Assembly (NCBI GenBank): GCA_040007395.1
Contig: JBDTVG010000217.1
Span: forward strand, 25,047-89,046
DNA from: DATGFK01 sp040007395
GTDB taxonomy: Bacteria; Chloroflexota; Anaerolineae; Aggregatilineales; UBA2796
Length of the DNA stretch: 64,000 bases
Reading direction: 5' to 3'
Positions 58,132 to 64,000 of this stretch are shown piece after piece (position 1 is the first letter of the stretch; the number at the start of each line of letters is the position of its first letter). The notes beneath the pieces are model-generated. The model had not been told where the DNA came from. It did not search any database and was given only the letters and a program-made list of their open reading frames with translations. A program made the position numbers and the translations under genes.

Positions 58132-59229
58132 TTAATTTGGGAATATTTGTAAGCGCGGTGGTTCGCCTAGCTTGTTATCGGCGGATTCGGCACGGAGCCG
58201 CTGCTCCTGCACAGAAGCTAACCACTGCCGCGACTGATCACAATAGGGTTCGACATCTTCGCGCATACTTTTTTCCAGCGCGATAATCCACGCATTCAGA
58301 TCACGGTTGTCATTGGTAATCGTGTAGCGCCCCCAATAACAGGCCGCTTGCAACCAGTGATACTGACCTGCATCTTCGGCAGTTGGCTCACGCTGCGCCG
58401 CCCGTAGCAAATCCTCGGCAGCGGGGTAGAAGTCGCCGCGGGTGCGGTAAGCCTGCGCCCGCCGCAAATAGCCAATCTTGCGATCCGGGGACATAGCAAT
58501 AGCACGGGTATAGGCCGCAATCGCTCCGTCGAGATCGCACAATTTTTCTTCGTAAACCCAGCCAGTCAAGATCAACGAGTCGCAGCGAACATACTCAGAC
58601 GAACTGTTCACATTCAGATCGCGCAACGTTGCCAAACTGCTTTCGTAGTCCTGCAAACGGACTTGCAACTGTGCCAATTCCATATAGCCTGTAGACCAAT
58701 CCGGCTTGGCACGGATGCCGATATGCAGGTCGCGAATCGCAGCGTCGTACAACCCTCGGTGGCTGTACAGCCGCGCCCGAACCAACCGTGTATCGGGCAA
58801 ATGAGGAGCCAACCGGACCGCGTGTTCGGCATCCTCAACCGCTAGATCGATCTGACTAATTCCGGCATAGGCGGCACTGCGCACGATATAGGCGCATACT
58901 AAACGCGGCGAAAGTTCAATAGCTCGGTTGAGTCCCCACAGCGCATCTTGAAACTTGCCTGCCACAATCAATTCACGCGATTGTTCGACCAACGTTTTGG
59001 CTTCGACTTCGGGCGCAAGGTACAACGAGACAACGCCAATGGAAAGTAGGATACCCGCTGCCAACAGATCATGGGGTGTTTCGGCAACGGCGATGAGTAC
59101 CGCACAAGCCGCACTAGAAATACTCAACATCCCAAATCCGACTAATAGTCGTCGGCTAAGTTTCTGGCGTATCAGCCCAATAATGGTAACTATCTTTTTC
59201 AACAACAGCTCCCGTACCGCTTTTGGCAT
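58132..59229 (-). CDS. Membrane-anchored TPR protein
   Basis: The 365-residue protein has two membrane helices near the N-terminus (RRLLVGFGMLSISSAACAVL and AAGILLSIGVVSLYLAPEV) after a basic helix. From about residue 95 it has six or seven TPRs (ALWGLNRAIELSPRLVCAYI, AVEDAEHAVRLAPHLPDTRL, AAIRDLHIGIRAKPDWSTGY, AIAAYTRAIAMSPDRKIGYL). These are for protein-protein binding on the cytoplasmic side or outside. ATG 59229 with GGAGAG six bases upstream is preferred over starts at 59244 and 59319. No partner can be named. Confidence 0.82.
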   Translation of the reverse strand: MPKAVRELLLKKIVTIIGLIRQKLSRRLLVGFGMLSISSAACAVLIAVAETPHDLLAAGILLSIGVVSLYLAPEVEAKTLVEQSRELIVAGKFQDALWGLNRAIELSPRLVCAYIVRSAAYAGISQIDLAVEDAEHAVRLAPHLPDTRLVRARLYSHRGLYDAAIRDLHIGIRAKPDWSTGYMELAQLQVRLQDYESSLATLRDLNVNSSSEYVRCDSLILTGWVYEEKLCDLDGAIAAYTRAIAMSPDRKIGYLRRAQAYRTRGDFYPAAEDLLRAAQREPTAEDAGQYHWLQAACYWGRYTITNDNRDLNAWIIALEKSMREDVEPYCDQSRQWLASVQEQRLRAESADNKLGEPPRLQIFPN

Positions 59230-59475
59230 CAATCTCTCCGCCATTTTCCCAAGCGTAGCACAACATCTTTGGCGGTAAATAGGCCAAAAGTTCCCTCTTA
59301 AGTAATTTAGAATAAGCATGAGTTCTATACAATTCTATACAGAATATATACTATTGATTTACAATACGCAATTGTCATGTCTACCAGTCGACTCGGTCTG
59401 TCAATGGTAAAGGGGAGTGCGAGGCTGGTACAATTTAATTTTACTCGGTAGAACTGGTGTGGGTGTAACGAAATC

Positions 59476-60186
59476 GTGTCAAGATTGCCAGAGAACAAGC
59501 CGCAGATGGCAACGTCCTTAAACTATCCTTGGGTGACGAAAGTTCCTCTCTTTATCCGCTTGTGTAGTGCCACACAAGCCGCCATTGATCGCGAGCTACA
59601 CATCCGCACCTACACCAAAGGTCAGTCTGTCGTGCTGGAAGGCCATCGACCAACGGGCTTGAGTATTATGGTGGGCGGTCTGGTACGTGTCTATCGGATG
59701 ATGGCGGATGGGCGGGTGCATGTGCATCACTACTTGCGACCCTATACGGCCTTTAACGTGATAGCCACTCTCGACGGACGACCCAATCCCACGAGTGCTG
59801 AGGCCGTGATCGAGTCTCAGGTGGGCTGGCTGCCGCGTGCCGTGCTGCTGGACTTGATGAGCAGCGATACCGATTTGATGCAAGCTTGCTTACGCCTGCT
59901 CACTCTCCAAAACCGCGAACTGATGGCGCGTCTGGATGATCTTGGCTTTCGGACAGTGCCGAGTCGGTTAGCGCGGCTGCTGCTACACAGTGGCGGCTTC
60001 GAGAGCGAGGTCAACATTCCGCTGGACACGCTATCGCAAGATGAGATCGCCGCTGTGTTAGGCACGTCCCGCGAGGTATTGGGGCGGGCGCTGCGTCAGT
60101 TGTATGATATGGGCTTTGTGCGGCGCGAAGGGCGCAGCTACGTAATTACGGATCGCGCTGGGTTAGAGAAATTGGCGGGCGAATGA
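59476..60186 (+). CDS. Crp/Fnr family transcriptional regulator
   Basis: The 236-residue protein has a cyclic-nucleotide-type beta-barrel (ELHIRTYTKGQSVVLEGHRP, then GGLVRVYRMMADGRVHVHHY), a dimerisation helix and a C-terminal winged helix (TLSQDEIAAVLGTSREVLGR, then ALRQLYDMGFVRREGRSYVI). The effector pocket lacks the RxS/T cAMP signature, and no cysteines for an iron-sulfur cluster are at the N-terminus, so the signal is unknown. It lies 54 bp before a secreted SH3/SGNH protein on the same strand. Start: GTG 59476, or ATG 59506; neither has a strong ribosome-binding site. Confidence 0.9.
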   Translation: MSRLPENKPQMATSLNYPWVTKVPLFIRLCSATQAAIDRELHIRTYTKGQSVVLEGHRPTGLSIMVGGLVRVYRMMADGRVHVHHYLRPYTAFNVIATLDGRPNPTSAEAVIESQVGWLPRAVLLDLMSSDTDLMQACLRLLTLQNRELMARLDDLGFRTVPSRLARLLLHSGGFESEVNIPLDTLSQDEIAAVLGTSREVLGRALRQLYDMGFVRREGRSYVITDRAGLEKLAGE

Positions 60187-60240
60187 AATTAACGACGATA
60201 GCAATATACAGCAGTCATTATAAGTCAGGAGAATAGCGAG

Positions 60241-61509
60241 ATGTCGAAACGATATAGCCTTTTGTATACCGTCATCCTGAGCGCAGTCTTTATGGTCAGC
60301 GCATTCGGGTATACAGTGGTGCGTGCCGATGACACGAACGCATGGACGGTGAATCGCAACAATCTTCGGGCGGGGCCGGGAGCGCAATACGCCGTCCTGA
60401 CGACGCTCCAGCCGAGTACTCCGGTAGTGTTGCAAGCCCGTACCGCTAACGAAGGCTGGTTGCTGATCCGTGTGCAGGGGTCGGCAGTGCGGGGCTGGGT
60501 AGCAGGTATACTGCTCAAACTCGCCCCGGCAGTGCGGTTACGCAGTCTACCGATCAGCACTGAGGTTATCCCCGGCGGCAGCAATCCAGCCGCCGCCCAA
60601 CCCGACAACAGCCCTGCCAACAATACAGACAACCCCAGCGGTGTGGGCGACCTCTCAACTGATAAGCCTGTCTTTGGACAGAACTTGCTGCCGATGCCCA
60701 AAAATCTGCCGACAGGCGCGATTAATCTGCCCATCCTGCCAGCAATTAGTGGTAGTGTACGCAGTGCGATGCGGGCAGTCTATGAGAAGGGCAAATCGCT
60801 AGGCAACAATCCGAGAGTCTTTTCCAAAGTTGGCGACTGCCATACCGATCATCCACTGTTCTTCAACATCATCGGTGATAACAACTACAATCTAGGGTCA
60901 TACGGTAATTTGCAGGAAGTCATCAACAATTTTTCCGTTGCGCCGCGTCCCAATTCCGGCAACTCGTTTAACATGCAGAGCATGGCGGCGCACAGTGCCT
61001 TTTCGTCAGGTGCAGTCCTCGATTCGCAGTGGTCGAACCCGACGCTGTGCAAAGTCAACGATGACGAAACCCCGCTGCGCTGCGAGTATCGTTTGAACAA
61101 ACCCGCCGTCGCGATCATCATGTTTGGGGTCGTCGATGTGCTCGTGATGCAACCACAGCAGTTCAATAACTATATGCGCTATATCGTCAAAGACACGATG
61201 GATCAGGGTATTATCCCGATCTTGAGTACCGCTGGTGAAAACGCCAGCAATCCAGCGCTGGCGCGTGAGTTCAATCAGATTGTGGTTGCCATTGCCAGAG
61301 ATAAGCATGTGCCGATCATCAATCTTGAAGCGGCGCTGGAAAAATTGCCCAACAAAGGGCTAGACCCCGATGGCATCCATCTGAGCCGCACCGCCGACTT
61401 GAAACAGGCGGCAGTCTTTAACGATGGCAACTTGCAGACTGGCTACACCATGCGGAATCTAGTCACGTTGCAGGCACTCGATATTGTCTGGCGACAGATC
61501 ATGAACTAA
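60241..61509 (+). CDS. Secreted SH3-domain protein with SGNH-hydrolase-like domain
   Basis: The 422-residue protein has a signal peptide (LLYTVILSAVFMVSAFGYTV, cleaved near VRA). A bacterial SH3 domain follows at 35-100 (NNLRAGPGAQYAVLTTLQPS, then GWLLIRVQGSAVRGWVAG) and a Pro/Asn-rich linker to 150. The rest is SGNH-like: SKVGDCHTDHPLFFNIIG stands where the GDS block should be, with Cys for Ser, IIMFGVVDVLVM replaces GxND, and DPDGIHLS gives the terminal DxxH. The nucleophile serine is therefore missing, and it may bind polysaccharide rather than cut it. AGGAGAATAGCG precedes ATG 60241. A family B element starts immediately after its stop. Confidence 0.8.
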   Translation: MSKRYSLLYTVILSAVFMVSAFGYTVVRADDTNAWTVNRNNLRAGPGAQYAVLTTLQPSTPVVLQARTANEGWLLIRVQGSAVRGWVAGILLKLAPAVRLRSLPISTEVIPGGSNPAAAQPDNSPANNTDNPSGVGDLSTDKPVFGQNLLPMPKNLPTGAINLPILPAISGSVRSAMRAVYEKGKSLGNNPRVFSKVGDCHTDHPLFFNIIGDNNYNLGSYGNLQEVINNFSVAPRPNSGNSFNMQSMAAHSAFSSGAVLDSQWSNPTLCKVNDDETPLRCEYRLNKPAVAIIMFGVVDVLVMQPQQFNNYMRYIVKDTMDQGIIPILSTAGENASNPALAREFNQIVVAIARDKHVPIINLEAALEKLPNKGLDPDGIHLSRTADLKQAAVFNDGNLQTGYTMRNLVTLQALDIVWRQIMN

Positions 61510-61981
61510 CTCACCTTACGCATCCTCAGCCTACATCCCTCTCCCAAAGGAGAGGGACTTGAAACCTGTCTGCTACCCTACTCACGAACGGTTTATACAC
61601 CGACACTTTTAAAGGAAGCGTCGGTGTAGCTAACCCTGCCGGGTCGGGCAGGCCCGACCCCTACCTCAAACGGTCTGGTGTAGGGGCGAGGCCCGCCTCG
61701 CCCGTTGCCATCATTCAATCCAATCCTTTACAGAAACTGTCAACTTGGTTGAACCGGTCTGAAACGCACAGCTAGGCAAGATTTGACCCCAAACGGGTTA
61801 ATCAACCTAATAAGCACTGGAAAGTGTCGGACGGTGAAGCGCGACCGGAGAGGGGTAGGAAGTGAGATAAATTCGTGGATACCCTGAGAGCAGGGTAAAC
61901 GTCTGTTGATCGTATACTGCAAACGTGCTACTATCTCGTTTATTCGCTCGGTGACAGTGCGTAAACTAGTAAACTCTCAGG
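61510..61981. repeat. Truncated family B element, family A repeat and gene-free spacer
   Basis: CTCACCTTACGCATCC, the left end of family B, begins at 61510, directly after the TAA of the upstream gene, followed by a short core. The right end is not found. A family A unit lies at 61640-61706 (GGTCGGGCAGGCCCGACCCC .. GGGGCGAGGCCCGCCTCGCC). The remaining 270 bases before 61982 show no gene. Confidence 0.75.
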
Positions 61982-63922
61982 ATGGCGGCGCAATTTATGG
62001 ATACCAGACAAAGTTTACCAACCAACAGTAGTCAGCGCTTACAACCGCCGATTTCGCCACAACCCCCAGCCAAACAATCGGCGCTCCTGCCGTGGCTCAT
62101 TCGCTTGCCGCTTCTCGGCGCGACAGCCATTATTCTACTTGTGTTTCTGGCGATTCTATTTGTTGCTGTCCACCAATTCCAATATGATGGTCTAATCTAT
62201 CCCGGTGTGTCATCGTTTGGCGTGAAGCTCTCCGGCATGACTAGCCAACAAGCCGCCGCCGCGTTAGCTTCTCGCTATACCTACGGCGAAGATGCGGTGT
62301 TCACCTTCCGCGATGGGCAAAAGGCGTGGCAGATGACGGCTCGCGATCTCGGTGTGAGCTTTGACCCGGCAAAGACCGTTGCCGAAGCCTATAAAGTCGG
62401 GCGCGGCGCGGACTTGGTTAGCAACCTGATCAGTGAGAGCGATACATGGCTGAACGGACATGCCATTCAGCCTGTCGTGGTCTACGACCAATCCAGAGCG
62501 TCTAGCTTTCTGGAAAAAATCAGCACGGAGATCAACAAACCTGTACAGGATGCCACGATTGTCTTGACCGGGACGAAGGTCGTCACCTCGCCTAGTCAGG
62601 TTGGGCGGACGCTTGACATTCCGGCGACTCTGGGGCTGCTGCGTCCGGTGGTATTGAATATGAACACGGGCGCGGAAATCAATCTTCTGATCAGGGAAAC
62701 GCAGCCTGCTATTCTTGACTCCGAAGCGGTTGCCCAACAGATTCGCACAGCGGTGGCCTCACCGATCCAGATCTATATCGAGACTTCGACCACCAAAGAT
62801 CCCGGCCCGTGGCAAGTTAGCCCGGACTTCATCGCTGGGATGCTCAGTGTCGTCCGGGTGGAAGATGCCAACGGCGCGGCGCATTATGCGCTTAACACCA
62901 CGCTCGATCCGCTCAAGAACTTTATGATAACCCTCGCGCCACAGCTTGCTGTTGAGCCAGTCAATGCGCGGTTCCTGTTCAACGACACCACCCGCCAGCT
63001 TGATGTGATTACCGAAAGCGTCGATGGGCGTAAGCTCGACACCGACACGACGATGAAACATATTCAGGCTACGCTGTTCAAGAAAGAAGATCGGCGTGTG
63101 GCGTTAGTCTTCCAAAAAGACATCCCGACAGTGAACAGCGCGGCAACCGGACAGCAGCTAGGCATTACCGAACAAGTTGTCCAAGCCACGACCTTTTTCT
63201 ACGGCTCGACTGCCGAACGCCGCACAAATATTCAGGTGGCGGCAGCGCGGTTTCATGGGCTGGTCATTGCGCCCGGTGAGGAATTCTCGTTCAATAAATA
63301 TCTAGGCGATGTTAGCCCCGAAACTGGCTTCGAGACGGGTCTGGTTATCTTCGGCAACCAGACGATCAAAGGGGTAGGCGGCGGAGTGTGTCAGGTATCT
63401 TCGACGGTGTTTCAGGCCGCCTTCTTCACTGGGTTCCCGATCAAAGAGCGCTATGCACACGGCTACCGAGTCGGCTACTACGAAAGCGGCAGTGCTATCG
63501 CCAACGGGCAAAAGTACAACAGTGGCGTGGGGCTGGACGCAACGGTGTATGGGCCAATCGTCGATCTGAAATTTGTCAACGATACGCCCTATTATCTGCT
63601 GATGGAAAGCATCTATCGCGCCAACGAACAATCGCTGACTTTCAAGTTCTACAGCACATCAACAGGCCGCGTCGTGACTAAAGAAGGCCCAACCTTAAGT
63701 AACAATGTGGCGCATACGCCACCCCGCTATCAGGAAAGCGGCGATCTCAAGCCGGGGCAGACCCGTCAGGTCGATTTCGCGGTGGACGGTGTAGATACCC
63801 ATGTGTACCGCACCATCACGCAAAATGGACAGGTGATCGTCAATCGCGAAGACTTCTACAGCCACTATTTGCCTTGGAGCGATATATTTCAGGTGGCGGT
63901 GGGAGCCGCGCCAAGGTCGTAG
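61982..63922 (+). CDS. VanW family membrane-anchored protein with peptidoglycan-binding modules
   Basis: This 646-residue protein has a Pro/Gln-rich cytoplasmic lead and a single helix (LPLLGATAIILLVFLAILFV) followed by the extracellular part. Two PG_binding_4-type domains follow (for example GVSSFGVKLSGMTSQQAAAA, then LASRYTYGEDAVFTFRDGQK, and a second to about residue 390). The VanW domain at about 410-560 has RFHGLVIAPGEEFSFNKYLG and GGVCQVSSTVFQAAFFTGFP. A G5-like end (LKPGQTRQVDFAVDGVDTHV) closes it. VanW proteins occur in wall-remodelling and glycopeptide-response settings, but their reaction is unknown. ATG 61982 gives the full lead; ATG 61997 is the alternative. Confidence 0.92.
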   Translation: MAAQFMDTRQSLPTNSSQRLQPPISPQPPAKQSALLPWLIRLPLLGATAIILLVFLAILFVAVHQFQYDGLIYPGVSSFGVKLSGMTSQQAAAALASRYTYGEDAVFTFRDGQKAWQMTARDLGVSFDPAKTVAEAYKVGRGADLVSNLISESDTWLNGHAIQPVVVYDQSRASSFLEKISTEINKPVQDATIVLTGTKVVTSPSQVGRTLDIPATLGLLRPVVLNMNTGAEINLLIRETQPAILDSEAVAQQIRTAVASPIQIYIETSTTKDPGPWQVSPDFIAGMLSVVRVEDANGAAHYALNTTLDPLKNFMITLAPQLAVEPVNARFLFNDTTRQLDVITESVDGRKLDTDTTMKHIQATLFKKEDRRVALVFQKDIPTVNSAATGQQLGITEQVVQATTFFYGSTAERRTNIQVAAARFHGLVIAPGEEFSFNKYLGDVSPETGFETGLVIFGNQTIKGVGGGVCQVSSTVFQAAFFTGFPIKERYAHGYRVGYYESGSAIANGQKYNSGVGLDATVYGPIVDLKFVNDTPYYLLMESIYRANEQSLTFKFYSTSTGRVVTKEGPTLSNNVAHTPPRYQESGDLKPGQTRQVDFAVDGVDTHVYRTITQNGQVIVNREDFYSHYLPWSDIFQVAVGAAPRS

Positions 63923-63945
63923 AGCGTATTTTGAATATTCAGTTG

Positions 63946-64000
63946 ACCCCACCCTAAATCCCTCCCCGCACGCGAGGAGGGACTTAAGACGTATGTGGCT
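63946..64000. repeat. Family B-like repeat at the window end
   Basis: CCCCACCCTAAATCCCTCCC followed by CGCACGCGAGGAGGGACTTA matches the left half of the family B core. The copy is cut by the window edge, and the left terminal repeat is not seen. Confidence 0.5.

Overview
The window looks like a chromosomal segment of a filament-type Chloroflexota bacterium (Anaerolineae or a near relative; inference). Reasons: GC-rich housekeeping genes with many TTG/GTG starts, Rex and MreB of the type usual there, DUF1800/DUF1501 and VanW proteins, long TPR/STAND proteins, and intergenic space filled with short palindromic repeats. About fifty protein genes are supported. No rRNA, tRNA or CRISPR was seen.

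Layout. 0-7.4 kb: HAD phosphatase, DUF1028 protein, GNAT acetyltransferase, P1B metal ATPase, orphan receiver protein, Rex, MreB. 7.7-11.5 kb: a TIR/NB-ARC/TPR protein, repeats and the relic of a PLP-dependent transsulfuration gene. 11.5-16.2 kb: a xylose-type ABC importer (minus strand) and a PNPOx-like protein. 16.4-19.3 kb: an F0-only ATP synthase operon (atpZ, leader peptide, atpB, atpE, b-delta fusion) with a clear promoter and terminator. 19.4-22.2 kb: TatD plus Gmd and Rmd, giving GDP-D-rhamnose. 22.4-27.5 kb: two regulator/target pairs (MarR fusion with a drug-type ABC exporter; MmyB-type regulator with an SDR). 27.8-29.4 kb: bifunctional FtcD, followed by debris that includes a truncated TIR gene.

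30.1-40.2 kb is the most coherent accessory system: BcsB-like protein, a family-2 glycosyltransferase with an N-terminal MshEN-type c-di-GMP module, a polytopic membrane protein, a GAF/PAS/GGDEF/EAL sensor and a secreted glycoside-hydrolase-like protein. Together they suggest a c-di-GMP-controlled exopolysaccharide synthase in which MshEN replaces the usual PilZ domain. 40.4-49.4 kb: two VOC proteins under a consensus promoter with a GAACATATGTTC palindrome at the start site, DHA2 exporter, truncated haemoglobin behind a leader terminator, MscL, a beta-propeller lipoprotein-like protein, an orphan sugar-permease pair and an alpha/beta hydrolase. 49.8-64 kb: DUF1800/DUF1501 pair, TPR pseudogene, two metallohydrolases, a GAF protein, rpsT, TPR protein, Crp/Fnr regulator, SH3/SGNH protein and VanW protein.

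Two repeat families thread the intergenic DNA. Family A is built on GGACAGGGC..GCCCTGTCC palindromes. Family B behaves like a MITE: 14-bp terminal inverted repeats CTCACCTTACGCAT and 7-bp target duplications, with copies sitting exactly on stop codons of neighbouring genes.
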